NCBI GenBank assembly: GCA_000026125.1
Contig: CU207211.1
Location: forward strand, 1,736,001 to 1,800,000
Direction: 5' to 3'
DNA length: 64,000 bases
DNA from: Herminiimonas arsenicoxydans
Lineage (GTDB): Bacteria > Pseudomonadota > Gammaproteobacteria > Burkholderiales > Burkholderiaceae_D
This document shows, in pieces, positions 55,995 through 64,000 of the stretch (position 1 is the stretch's first letter; every line of letters starts with the position of its first letter). The position numbers were made by a program, and so were the translations under genes. The notes under the pieces are model-generated. The model searched no databases. It was not told where the DNA came from and was given only the letters and a program-made list of their open reading frames with translations.

Positions 55995-56984
55995 ATGGCT
56001 AAAGCCCCCATGCGTGTTGCCGTCACCGGCGCCGCCGGCCAGATCGGTTATTCCCTGCTGTTCCGCATCGCCAATGGCGACTTGCTGGGTAAAGACCAGC
56101 CGGTTATTTTGCAGTTGCTGGAAATCGATAATGAAAAAGCACAAAACGCGCTGAAAGGCGTGATCATGGAAATCGACGATTGCGCATTCCCATTGCTGGC
56201 CGGCGTTTCCGCGCACAGCGATCCGATGACCGCATTCAAGGATGTTGACATTGCCCTGCTGGTTGGCGCACGTCCACGCGGACCAGGCATGGAACGCAAG
56301 GATCTGCTGGAAGCCAATGCGCAAATCTTCACCGTACAAGGCAAAGCGCTGGATGCAGTTGCGTCGCGCAACGTCAAAGTACTGGTGGTCGGCAACCCGG
56401 CCAACACCAACGCATACATTGCGATGAAATCGGCACCGAACCTGCCGGCGAAAAACTTTACCGCCATGCTGCGCCTGGATCACAACCGCGCCTTGTCGCA
56501 AATCGCGGCGAAAACCGGCAAGCCGGTTACCGCTATCGAAAAATTGACGGTCTGGGGCAATCACTCGCCAACCATGTATCCCGATTATCGCTTCGCAACT
56601 ATCGATGGCAAATCGGTTAAGGAAGCGATCAACGACGAAGTCTGGAACAAGGACGTATTCCTGCCTACAGTCGGCAAACGCGGCGCAGCCATCATCGAAG
56701 CGCGCGGCGTATCTTCCGCAGCATCGGCAGCCAACGCAGCGATCGATCACGTGCGCGACTGGGTACTCGGCACCAACGGCAAATGGGTCACGATGGGTAT
56801 ACCGTCGGACGGTTCGTACGGCATCCCGAAGGACACGATGTTTGGTTTCCCCGTGACCACCGAAAACGGCGAATACAAAATCGTTCAAGGTCTGGAAATC
56901 GATGCATTCTCACAAGAACGCATCAATCTGACCCTGAAAGAATTGTCGGAAGAGCGTGAAGGCGTCAAACACCTTCTGGCTTGA
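55995..56984 (+). CDS. mdh: Malate dehydrogenase
   Basis: Mdh oxidises malate to oxaloacetate with NAD+. The 329-residue protein belongs to the longer group found in many Burkholderiales. Visible motifs are [17 protein letters not shown] at the NAD site, [15 protein letters not shown] with substrate Arg residues, [19 protein letters not shown] and the catalytic His in [12 protein letters not shown]. It has its own promoter with a 160-base leader and is followed 76 bases later by a CitE-like gene. Confidence 0.97.
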   Translation: MAKAPMRVAVTGAAGQIGYSLLFRIANGDLLGKDQPVILQLLEIDNEKAQNALKGVIMEIDDCAFPLLAGVSAHSDPMTAFKDVDIALLVGARPRGPGMERKDLLEANAQIFTVQGKALDAVASRNVKVLVVGNPANTNAYIAMKSAPNLPAKNFTAMLRLDHNRALSQIAAKTGKPVTAIEKLTVWGNHSPTMYPDYRFATIDGKSVKEAINDEVWNKDVFLPTVGKRGAAIIEARGVSSAASAANAAIDHVRDWVLGTNGKWVTMGIPSDGSYGIPKDTMFGFPVTTENGEYKIVQGLEIDAFSQERINLTLKELSEEREGVKHLLA

Positions 56985-57060
56985 TATTAGCCCCGGACGA
57001 ATGGCTATGGTCATTCGTCCCTCCTCCTGCCGCCAGTCTTTATAAGCCAGCACACCGCTC

Positions 57061-58026
57061 ATGCATCCGTCCGAAGTTCTCTTTCAAGGCACCTTGCCAC
57101 CGGTTTCGATTCCAGTCTGCGATCACTATGCGGGCTCAGAAAAACTGATGCGCAAATCACTGGCGCTGCAAGCAGAGCTGGGGCCGGTGTTCGACATTAC
57201 CTTCGATTGCGAAGATGGTGCCGCACTTGGCAATGAACAGGCGCACGCACAACTGATCGGCGCATTGATTGCCGGCGAAGAAAACCTGTTCGGCCGCATA
57301 GGCGCCCGTGTGCACGATGTCACCAGTGAATTCTTCGAGCAGGATATAAAAATTATCCTGCAACATGCTGCAGAACGTCTGGCTTATCTCGTCATGCCCA
57401 AAGTCGGCAGCATCGCCGACGTGGAAAATGCAATCAGCCTGATCAATCGTCATGCAAACGGCCGCGCCAACTTGCCGGTGCACGTCTTGATTGAAACGCA
57501 TGGCGCATTGAAAGATGCTTATGCAATCGCCGCCCTGCCGCAGGTCGAATGCCTGTCCTTCGGCATCATGGATTTCGTTTCATCCCATTACGGCGCCATA
57601 CCCGGCAGCGCGATGCGTTCACCCGGACAATTTACCCATCCTCTGCTGACGCGCGCCAAGCTGGAAATTGCCGCAGCCTGTCATGCGCACGGCAAGACGC
57701 CATCGCACAATGTCACGACCGAAATCCATGACACGTCGGTGGTTGCCAGCGATGCGCACCGTGCTGCATCCGAATTTGCCTATACACGGATGTGGAGTAT
57801 TCACCCAGGACAGATCAAGCCTATCCTGAAATCATTTGCACCCCGACTCTCGGAAGTGAACGAAGCAGCGACTATCCTGTCGCAAGCACAGGCAGTTCAA
57901 TGGGGGCCTATACAGCACAATGGCAAATTGCACGATAAAGCCAGCTACCGTTATTACTGGACGATACTGCAACGCGCGCAGGCCAGCGGTTTGCCCCTGC
58001 CCGATTCGGCCAGCACTATTTTATGA
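57061..58026 (+). CDS. CitE-like CoA-ester lyase (HpcH/HpaI family)
   Basis: This 321-residue TIM-barrel protein is of the HpcH/HpaI aldolase and citrate-lyase-beta family. The metal ligands are expected in the FDCEDGAALG and FGIMDFVSSHYG regions, with substrate Arg in a later segment and YTRMWSIHPGQIKPI near the end. No other citrate lyase subunit is nearby, so it is a stand-alone CitE-like enzyme; such proteins act on malyl-CoA or related CoA esters. The gene lies between mdh and acnA, a common arrangement in Burkholderiales. The substrate is unknown. A short GTCTTTATAAG upstream only partly resembles the gntR-mdh palindrome. Confidence 0.9.
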   Translation: MHPSEVLFQGTLPPVSIPVCDHYAGSEKLMRKSLALQAELGPVFDITFDCEDGAALGNEQAHAQLIGALIAGEENLFGRIGARVHDVTSEFFEQDIKIILQHAAERLAYLVMPKVGSIADVENAISLINRHANGRANLPVHVLIETHGALKDAYAIAALPQVECLSFGIMDFVSSHYGAIPGSAMRSPGQFTHPLLTRAKLEIAAACHAHGKTPSHNVTTEIHDTSVVASDAHRAASEFAYTRMWSIHPGQIKPILKSFAPRLSEVNEAATILSQAQAVQWGPIQHNGKLHDKASYRYYWTILQRAQASGLPLPDSASTIL

Positions 58027-58099
58027 ATACGCATTCGTGCGCAGCAAGTGCATCACCGGCTTGCTGCCAGCGAACCATCAGAATGAATGGAGATTTTGA

Positions 58100-58612
58100 A
58101 TGAAAAAACTACTTTATGCTGTGCTGCTGATCGGCGTATCGTCAGCGCTTTCCCCTGCCTTTGCAGAAGGAAATATTACCATCGCAAAAAATGAAGCAAC
58201 AAAAAAACCGCTTAAAAAGACCGTAAAAAAAGCAGCGCCTGCAGCAGCAACGGCAGCTGCCGCCACGGCAAGCGCTGCCGTCGAGGATGACGACGAAGAT
58301 CTGGGCGAAGCCAATATCGAAGGTTCCATCGTCAACAACTTCAATTGCGAACTCGGCAACAAGATCACCACTTATTACAATGCCAGTGACGACAAGCATC
58401 TGGCCATCCGCTGGAAAGACAAAGTCCACCGCATGCGCAGAATCGGCACCAGCACCGGCGCAAATCGCTTCGAAAATCGCAAAGTCGGCCTGGTATGGAT
58501 ACACATTCCATCCAAAGCCATGCTGCTCGATTCCGGGAAAGGTCTGCAGCTGGCCAATGAGTGCAGAGATCCCGAACAGGCAAAAGCATTCGCTGCCAAA
58601 ACAAAAAATTAA
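58100..58612 (+). CDS. Exported protein with a possible MliC-like lysozyme-inhibitor fold
   Basis: The function is not certain. This 170-residue protein has a signal peptide (cleavage near PAFAE), followed by a Lys- and Ala-rich tract and an acidic tract (EDDDEDLGE). The C-terminal domain of about 95 residues has one Cys at each end (NNFNCELGN and LANECRD). In that domain strands such as KVGLVWIHIPSKAMLLDSG resemble the MliC/PliC membrane-bound lysozyme inhibitors, which carry a W-x-x-x-x-x-A-x-L pattern and a disulfide. That resemblance is by eye. The gene lies between the CitE-like gene and acnA on the same strand, 73 bases after the former. Confidence 0.75.
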   Translation: MKKLLYAVLLIGVSSALSPAFAEGNITIAKNEATKKPLKKTVKKAAPAAATAAAATASAAVEDDDEDLGEANIEGSIVNNFNCELGNKITTYYNASDDKHLAIRWKDKVHRMRRIGTSTGANRFENRKVGLVWIHIPSKAMLLDSGKGLQLANECRDPEQAKAFAAKTKN

Positions 58613-58628
58613 GAGTTAAAAATCAACA

Positions 58629-58656
58629 GCGCTGCCAATCGCTTCACTGGCAGCGC
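58629..58656 (+). terminator. Hairpin after the exported-protein gene, weak terminator
   Basis: A 9-bp perfect stem (GCGCTGCCA / TGGCAGCGC) with a ten-base loop lies 16 bases after the stop codon. The following sequence is not T-rich, so termination would be incomplete. Confidence 0.5.
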
Positions 58657-58703
58657 GCATGGAATCATTTTCGTATCGGTTATTTTGTATCAAGGAGAAA
58701 ATC

Positions 58704-61442
58704 ATGTCGCGCAACACATTGAATACGCTGAAGGAATTCAATATTTCAGGCTCGAAAAAAGGCACGTTTTATTCGCTGCCTGCATTGGGTAAAAAACTCG
58801 GCGTGAATCTTTCCCGCTTGCCGATCTCGATTCGCATCGTGCTGGAGTCGGTGCTGCGCAATTGCGACGGCAAAAAAGTTACCGAAGAACATATCCATCA
58901 ACTGGCCAACTGGTCGCCGACTGCCACGCGCACGGATGAAATTCCTTTCGTCGTTGCACGTGTGGTGCTGCAGGATTTCACCGGAGTTCCATTGCTGGCA
59001 GATCTGGCGGCAATGCGTGGTGTCGCTGCCAGAATGGGCAAGAATCCAAAGAATATCGAACCGCTGGTACCGGTTGATCTGGTGGTCGATCACTCGATCC
59101 AGATCGATCATTTCCGTCAAAAAAATGCGCTCGACCTGAACATGAAACTGGAATTCCAGCGCAACAACGAGCGCTATCAGTTCATGAAATGGGGCATGCA
59201 GGCGTTCGACACGTTCGGTGTCGTGCCACCTGGCTTCGGCATCGTGCATCAGGTGAATCTGGAATACCTCGCGCGCGGCGTGCACAAACGCAAGAATGGC
59301 GGCAAAACCGACATCTACTATCCGGACACGCTGGTCGGCACCGATTCGCACACGACGATGATCAACGGCATCGGCGTAGTCGGCTGGGGCGTAGGCGGCA
59401 TCGAGGCGGAAGCCGGCATGCTGGGCCAACCGGTCTACTTCCTGACCCCGGACGTAGTCGGCGTCAACCTGACTGGCCAGTTGCGTGAAGGCGTGACGGC
59501 AACCGATCTGGTATTGACCATCACCGAATTGCTGCGCAAGGAAAAAGTCGTCGGCAAGTTTGTCGAATTCTTCGGCGAAGGTACGGAGTCGCTGTCCTTG
59601 ACCGATCGCGCCACCATCGCCAATATGGCACCGGAATATGGCGCCACGATGGGCTTCTTCCCGGTCGACGATGCCACCATTGATTACTTCAAGGGCACCG
59701 GCCGCACCAAGGCGGAAATCGATGCATTTGAAAATTATTTCAAGGCGCAAGGTCTGTACGGCATTCCAAAATCCGGCGAGATCGATTACACCCACGTGGT
59801 CGCACTCGACCTCGGTTCCGTCGCACCATCATTGGCCGGCCCGAAACGTCCGCAAGACCGTATTGAAATCGGCAACGTCAAACAGAACTTCGCAGACCTG
59901 TTTGCCAAGCCGACGTCGGAAAACGGTTTCAATAAAAAAGCGGAAGACCTGGATGCAACCTACACCAACAGCGATGGCGTCAAAGTCAAAAACGGCGACG
60001 TCCTGATTGCAGCGATTACTTCGTGCACCAACACATCGAACCCCAGCGTATTACTGACCGCCGGCTTGCTGGCCAAGAAAGCAGTTGAAGCAGGCTTGAA
60101 AGTTTCGCCGCACATCAAGACTTCGCTGGCTCCCGGCTCACGCGTTGTGACCGAATACCTGCAAGCGGCCGGCCTGCTGCCCTACCTGGAAAAACTCGGC
60201 TTCGGCGTCACCGCCTACGGTTGCACAACGTGTATCGGTAACGCCGGCGATCTGACACCGGCGATGAATGAAGCGATCGTGCAAAATGATATCGTCGCAT
60301 CGGCTGTGTTGTCGGGCAACCGCAACTTTGAAGCACGGATACATCCAAACATCCGTTCCAACTTCCTGGCCTCGCCACCGCTGGTTGTCGCCTACGCGAT
60401 CGCCGGCAACATGACACGCGACCTGATGACGGAACCGGTCGGTCGCGGCAAAGGCGCGGACGGAAAAATGCGCGATGTATATCTGGGCGACATCTGGCCG
60501 ACTTCGCAGGAAGTTTCCAAGCTGATGAAGTTTGCGATGAACGCCAAGGTATTCAAGGACAACTACGCGCAAGTCAAAACCGCACCGGGCAAATTGTGGG
60601 AAGGCATCAAGGGCGTCGCTGAAGGCCAGGTCTATGACTGGCCAAGCTCGACCTACATCGCCGAACCACCGTTCTTCAACGACTTCACGATGGAACCGAA
60701 AGCCGCTGCCACCGGCATCACCGCGGCACGTGCGCTCGGCGTATTCGGCGATTCCATCACCACCGATCACATCTCGCCAGCCGGTTCGATCAAGGACACC
60801 AGCCCTGCCGGTAAATACCTGACCGAAAAAGGCGTGTTGAAAGCCGATTTCAACTCCTACGGTTCGCGTCGCGGCAATCACGAAATCATGATGCGCGGCA
60901 CCTTCGCCAACGTGCGCATCAAAAACCTGATGATCCCTATCAAACCGGACGGCTCGCGTGTTGAAGGCGGCATCACCCGCTTCCAGCCGACTGGCGAAGA
61001 AATGTCGATCTACGATGCAGCGATGCGCTACGTCAGTGAAGGCACGCCTACCATGGTCTTCGCCGGCGAAGAATACGGTACCGGCTCCTCGCGCGACTGG
61101 GCTGCCAAAGGTACGCAATTGCTGGGCGTCAAGGCAGTGATCGCACGTTCCTACGAACGTATCCATCGTTCCAACCTGGTCGGCATGGGCGTTCTGCCTC
61201 TGCAATTTCTCGGCGATGACAGCGTCACCACGCTAGGTATCACCGGCGCAGAAACTTTCGATCTGAAAGGCCTGGAAGGCAATCTGCGTCCGCAACAGGA
61301 AGTCACACTGGTCATCCACCGCGCCAACGGTCAGTCACAGGACGTCAAAGTGCTGTTGCGCATCGATACACCTATCGAAGTCGATTACTACAAGCACGGT
61401 GGCATACTGCCTTTCGTACTGCGTCAATTGCTGGCAGCCTGA
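58704..61442 (+). CDS. acnA: Aconitate hydratase A
   Basis: Aconitase isomerises citrate to isocitrate using a 4Fe-4S cluster. The 912-residue protein is the AcnA/IRP type. Cluster Cys residues are in [10 protein letters not shown] and [12 protein letters not shown]. Other motifs are [26 protein letters not shown] and the C-terminal swivel segment [18 protein letters not shown]. The ATG at 58704 has AAGGAG seven bases upstream; the frame from 58659 is rejected. It ends the plus-strand TCA run mdh, citE-like, exported protein, acnA. Confidence 0.97.
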   Translation: MSRNTLNTLKEFNISGSKKGTFYSLPALGKKLGVNLSRLPISIRIVLESVLRNCDGKKVTEEHIHQLANWSPTATRTDEIPFVVARVVLQDFTGVPLLADLAAMRGVAARMGKNPKNIEPLVPVDLVVDHSIQIDHFRQKNALDLNMKLEFQRNNERYQFMKWGMQAFDTFGVVPPGFGIVHQVNLEYLARGVHKRKNGGKTDIYYPDTLVGTDSHTTMINGIGVVGWGVGGIEAEAGMLGQPVYFLTPDVVGVNLTGQLREGVTATDLVLTITELLRKEKVVGKFVEFFGEGTESLSLTDRATIANMAPEYGATMGFFPVDDATIDYFKGTGRTKAEIDAFENYFKAQGLYGIPKSGEIDYTHVVALDLGSVAPSLAGPKRPQDRIEIGNVKQNFADLFAKPTSENGFNKKAEDLDATYTNSDGVKVKNGDVLIAAITSCTNTSNPSVLLTAGLLAKKAVEAGLKVSPHIKTSLAPGSRVVTEYLQAAGLLPYLEKLGFGVTAYGCTTCIGNAGDLTPAMNEAIVQNDIVASAVLSGNRNFEARIHPNIRSNFLASPPLVVAYAIAGNMTRDLMTEPVGRGKGADGKMRDVYLGDIWPTSQEVSKLMKFAMNAKVFKDNYAQVKTAPGKLWEGIKGVAEGQVYDWPSSTYIAEPPFFNDFTMEPKAAATGITAARALGVFGDSITTDHISPAGSIKDTSPAGKYLTEKGVLKADFNSYGSRRGNHEIMMRGTFANVRIKNLMIPIKPDGSRVEGGITRFQPTGEEMSIYDAAMRYVSEGTPTMVFAGEEYGTGSSRDWAAKGTQLLGVKAVIARSYERIHRSNLVGMGVLPLQFLGDDSVTTLGITGAETFDLKGLEGNLRPQQEVTLVIHRANGQSQDVKVLLRIDTPIEVDYYKHGGILPFVLRQLLAA

Positions 61443-61446
61443 TCTT

Positions 61447-61477
61447 CTTCATGCGACTCTTGCAGAGTCGCATGAAG
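61447..61477 (+). repeat. Perfect 14-bp inverted repeat after acnA
   Basis: The arms CTTCATGCGACTCT and AGAGTCGCATGAAG enclose TGC, five bases after the acnA stop codon. There is no T run, so it is not itself an intrinsic terminator. It may protect the acnA mRNA end. Confidence 0.85.
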
Positions 61478-61503
61478 ACAGAAGTTGCACAGCAATCGAT
61501 AAC

Positions 61504-61537
61504 AAAAAGCCGCCTGCATCAAGCAGGCGGCTTTTTT
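61504..61537 (+). terminator. Intrinsic terminator of acnA
   Basis: A 14-bp stem (AAAAAGCCGCCTGC) with an ATCAA loop ends in six T, 62 bases after the stop codon. Confidence 0.93.
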
Positions 61538-61679
61538 ATTTGCATGGCATGCAATATGGCTGATGAACTTCGCCGCGCATGCATGAATCAAATCAGGTTC
61601 AGGCTCCATGCAACGGCCTGCCCTGTCAGTGAAATTGCAGGTAAGTGCCGGATCTGCGTTTGTCATACGTGTAATCCAC

Positions 61680-61685
61680 TACAAT
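61680..61685 (+). promoter_or_regulatory. Probable -10 box for the DUF2863 gene
   Basis: TACAAT lies 35 bases before the ATG at 61720. No -35 box at correct spacing is clear (TTGTCA is 14 bases upstream). It overlaps an in-frame ATG at 61684, which argues against that codon as the start. Confidence 0.4.
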
Positions 61686-61719
61686 GCAAGTTGTCCGCCT
61701 TTCTTCAGATCATTCCTTC

Positions 61720-62970
61720 ATGCGACGTCCATCCAAAAATATCCCCCACAAGCTGTCCCCCGATAGTCAACGACTGGCGACGCTCGCCCAGGCAATTATC
61801 CAGGCATCCAGCCGCCTGGAAGAACGCAACTGGGAGCGGCAGCTGGATTTGCTGTTGCGCAAGCTGCTGAAGACGCATCATCAGGAAGTCATTGATGCCG
61901 CACTTGATCACTTGTTCAAACTGGAATCGGCCGCTTACGATGCCTTGATGGAGTGTGCAGAAGCAGCCAGCGAATCCTGCCAGATCGAGCAGGACGGTGT
62001 CTGTTACGATGCTCTGCTGATCGCCATGCCCATCCTCGCATGGACACGTTTTTCGATAGCTTCTGGTGCCATCCCGGCTGAGATGGTGACAACCCTGTCG
62101 GCGCATTTGCAGGCGCACATGCTGGCGACAGAGACAAAAATGGCCATGATGCCGAATCTGTTTTCTATCGACCAGTTACCGCGCAGCCACGCCGAAACCT
62201 TCGCCCTCACGCAAAAGATGGCACAGGCCGCGTTGAAAGACAGCCCTTTGAAGCAGGTGGCACAGCAGCCTGAAACGGCGCCCTTCCTCGCCGATACGCG
62301 TTATCTGCTGGCGGTGGTCACTGCCGTTGCAGGCGAACCATTGTTTCGCTGGCAGATCTCGGCCAATTTGCAGGAACGCGACGAAGCCCTGGCACAATGG
62401 AATACACAGGCCATGCCGAATATTGCGCGCCTGTTGCCGGGCTGCGGCATCGAACTGTTGTTGCCCGAGGCTTATTTTGTTGCCTGCCGCGAAGGCGACA
62501 AGCAAATTCGCCCGGCCTCGATACGCGCCGCCGTCCACTATCTGACGTACACACTGAATGTCGAACCGAATGACTTGCAAGCCATTATCGGCAGCTTTGG
62601 CGAAGAATCTACCGATGGTCGTGTCGACGAATATCGCATCAGCTTTGCCTTGATGGAAAACATGGAAGTCGTCTACGGCATCGTATGGCCACTCTACGGC
62701 CAGGAAGATGACGAAGAGTTGCAATATCGCGCAATGGAAGTGCCTAGCGATCCTGTGATTTCGGCTGATGTGGAGCGCAAATCGCCAATAGAGGAGATTC
62801 TTGCGCTGCTGGAGGAATGTGGCGTCATCAACGTGAAACGCCATGCCGAATTGTTTGCGATGGAAGTCTGTGACGACTGCGGCGCGCCGCTCTTTCCCGA
62901 TATGGATGCGGAACTGACGCACGCGGAAATGCCGGAAGATGCACCGACAGGTTCCACTCATCTGCATTGA
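61720..62970 (+). CDS. DUF2863 family protein
   Basis: This 416-residue cytoplasmic protein belongs to DUF2863, a family of unknown function that I know from Burkholderiales. The N-terminus RRPSKNIPHKLSPDSQRLATLAQAI is the recognisable block; the middle includes FLADTRYLLAVVTAVAGEPLFRW and the later RPASIRAAVHYL. Near the C-terminus is one CxxC in EVCDDCGAPLFPD, a possible half metal site, followed by an acidic tail ending HLH. I used ATG 61720 because the earlier ATG at 61684 overlaps the probable -10 box. It stands alone between a terminator and a converging gene. Confidence 0.88.
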   Translation: MRRPSKNIPHKLSPDSQRLATLAQAIIQASSRLEERNWERQLDLLLRKLLKTHHQEVIDAALDHLFKLESAAYDALMECAEAASESCQIEQDGVCYDALLIAMPILAWTRFSIASGAIPAEMVTTLSAHLQAHMLATETKMAMMPNLFSIDQLPRSHAETFALTQKMAQAALKDSPLKQVAQQPETAPFLADTRYLLAVVTAVAGEPLFRWQISANLQERDEALAQWNTQAMPNIARLLPGCGIELLLPEAYFVACREGDKQIRPASIRAAVHYLTYTLNVEPNDLQAIIGSFGEESTDGRVDEYRISFALMENMEVVYGIVWPLYGQEDDEELQYRAMEVPSDPVISADVERKSPIEEILALLEECGVINVKRHAELFAMEVCDDCGAPLFPDMDAELTHAEMPEDAPTGSTHLH

Positions 62971-63008
62971 TGCTGCTGACTGGCGCCGTGCTCACTGCGC
63001 CGTATTCA

Positions 63009-63470
63009 TCACCAGGCTGTGTAGGGGTGGCGTAACAGGTTGGCGTTGAAATAACGGGCGTCGTCAGTCACTTCTTCTGCGATCCAGTCCGGCTTGGCAA
63101 ACACCTGCCCTTCGCTTTCCAGCTCTATCTCTGCAACCACCAGGCCGAAATTGTCGCCGAAGAATTCATCCACCTCCCACACCATGCCCTCGTGCACAAT
63201 GCGCGTGCGCGTTTTTTCTATCAAGGGCCGCTCGCATAATTTCAATAGCTGATCCGCTTCTGCAACCGGGATTGCATATTCCCATTCGCCGCGCGTAATA
63301 CCGTGCATGCGCCCCTTGATTGTCAGCCTGGCGGCATCATCCTCGATACGCACGCGCACCACGCGATCCGGGTGAGTCGACAGATAACCCTGCCGTATTG
63401 CCACGCTCTTTCCCAGGGTTTTCCAGAGGTTGCCGCGCACCAGAAATTTTCTTTCGATTTCGACACTCAT
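63009..63470 (-). CDS. CYTH domain protein, probable inorganic triphosphatase
   Basis: This 153-residue protein is a single CYTH (triphosphate tunnel) domain. It begins SVEIERKFLV with the defining E-x-E-R-K, and basic residues in VVRVRIEDDAARLTIKG and late acidic residues in VVAEIELESE complete the tunnel. Small bacterial members hydrolyse inorganic triphosphate. No CHAD domain follows. The gene start overlaps the stop of the M14 gene by four bases, so the two are co-translated. Confidence 0.93.
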   Translation of the reverse strand: MSVEIERKFLVRGNLWKTLGKSVAIRQGYLSTHPDRVVRVRIEDDAARLTIKGRMHGITRGEWEYAIPVAEADQLLKLCERPLIEKTRTRIVHEGMVWEVDEFFGDNFGLVVAEIELESEGQVFAKPDWIAEEVTDDARYFNANLLRHPYTAW

Positions 63471-64000
63471 CGCACTGCCCGCTCCACGTTTTGCAGAATC
63501 GGCTGCAGGATGTCGCCCCCCAGATTCGCACTGCGCGCGCCGTTCCAGCCGATTTTAGGAACGGGCGAATGTGCATTGTCCTTGAACGGCATCTCCAGCG
63601 TCAGCGCTACGCATTTGAATGTATGCCCTATGTATTTGGATGCCAGCGTCAGCATTTCTGCGCGATATTTGCCTGAGGCATAACCGAATTCAGTCTGAAA
63701 ATCCTCGCTGGCCTGCATGAACTGGTCGATGAATGCCTGTTGCTCGGCAGCTTGCTGCGGTGTAAAGCCATCCAGCATTTCACTACCGGCCACAAACACA
63801 TAAGGCAAACCTTCATCGCCGTGTATATCGAGAAACAGGTCGCATCCGGTCGCATGAATTTTATTTTTGACGTGAAACACTTCCGGGCTATGCGCCAGCG
63901 TCGGCGTCATCCATTCCCGATTCAGATTTGCGCCAGCTGCATTGGTGCGCAAATTGCCATGGACTGAACCATCCGGATTCATGTTGGGCACGATGTAAAA
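63467..64000 (-). CDS. M14 family zinc carboxypeptidase, C-terminal part (5' end outside window)
   Basis: The frame is open to the window edge, so the N-terminal part is missing; 177 residues are visible. The sequence begins FYIVPNMNPDGS, continues with AGANLNREW, the zinc-ligand His in FLDIHGDEG and the catalytic Glu in ALTLEMPFKDN. This arrangement matches M14 peptidases of the AGBL/CCP-like cytosolic group, which remove C-terminal residues. The first two zinc ligands (HxxE) should lie in the missing part. Overlap with the CYTH gene suggests an operon; no functional link is known to me. Confidence 0.92.
   Translation of the reverse strand, partial: FYIVPNMNPDGSVHGNLRTNAAGANLNREWMTPTLAHSPEVFHVKNKIHATGCDLFLDIHGDEGLPYVFVAGSEMLDGFTPQQAAEQQAFIDQFMQASEDFQTEFGYASGKYRAEMLTLASKYIGHTFKCVALTLEMPFKDNAHSPVPKIGWNGARSANLGGDILQPILQNVERAVR

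Noticed and set aside
57033..57045. GTCTTTATAAG upstream of the CitE-like gene as a second site for the GntR regulator.
   Set aside because: It lacks the 14-bp core of the palindrome (GTCTTATATAAGAC) and is not symmetric over the full length.
1..64000. CRISPR arrays, prophage, insertion sequences, integrases, toxin-antitoxin pairs, secondary-metabolite or defence genes.
   Set aside because: None was seen. All large frames are accounted for by housekeeping families or unknown single genes, so no new multi-gene system is claimed.

Overview
The window is an ordinary, gene-dense stretch of a betaproteobacterial chromosome. Moderate GC, the order tig-clpP-clpX-lon-hupB, the succession sdhCDAB-sdhE-gltA-odhAB-lpdA next to a GntR regulator, mdh and acnA, a DUF2863 gene, and hpnCDE all fit Burkholderiales. 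The family Oxalobacteraceae (Herminiimonas or Janthinobacterium type) is my best guess; this is inference from gene content, not from a search. I find no prophage, insertion sequence, CRISPR array, toxin-antitoxin pair or defence island, and I do not see an undescribed multi-gene system. The points of interest are regulatory and structural.

Layout. Positions 1-5,200 hold signalling and envelope genes: the tail of an EAL phosphodiesterase, a DUF924 protein, a small YjfB-type motility protein behind a near-consensus flagellar sigma-28 promoter, a lipoprotein-type phospholipase D/cardiolipin synthase and a membrane GGDEF cyclase. Positions 5,400-9,150 are a tight operon-like run (selO, msrB, yciB, bolA, a parvulin isomerase). 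Positions 9,150-9,800 are non-coding and carry two facing copies of a hairpin-bearing repeat between converging terminators. Positions 9,800-22,700 hold purL, a DoxX protein, an AI-2E-family permease, a tiny membrane protein, a D-amino-acid dehydrogenase, the NAD(P)H-hydrate repair enzyme, the divergent ybbA/tesA pair and ppiD. Positions 22,700-29,800 are the protein quality-control block (tRNA-Asp, tRNA-Val, hupB, lon, clpX, clpP, tig, tRNA-Leu). Positions 30,200-33,400 are hpnCDE, which make squalene, probably for hopanoids. Positions 33,400-41,200 hold radA, alr, lplT, the overlapping tsaB-rimI-udg-DUF1853 run, a thioredoxin-like gene and a cold-shock gene. Positions 41,400-61,500 form a nearly complete TCA-cycle cluster: lpdA, odhB, odhA, gltA, sdhE and sdhBADC on the minus strand, facing away from mdh, a CitE-like lyase and acnA on the plus strand, with a GntR/HutC regulator in the middle. 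The last 2.3 kb hold a DUF2863 gene, a CYTH phosphatase and the C-terminal part of an M14 carboxypeptidase.

How they work together. The TCA cluster supplies citrate synthase, aconitase, 2-oxoglutarate dehydrogenase, succinate dehydrogenase and malate dehydrogenase; isocitrate dehydrogenase, succinyl-CoA synthetase and fumarase are not in the window. A perfect 18-bp palindrome sits on the -10 box of the regulator's own promoter and just upstream of the mdh promoter, so the GntR protein probably controls itself and at least mdh. Most transcription units end in clear intrinsic terminators, listed individually. Genes with GTG or TTG starts (hupB, sdhA, the GGDEF gene) and starts moved inward from the longest reading frame are explained in their entries.
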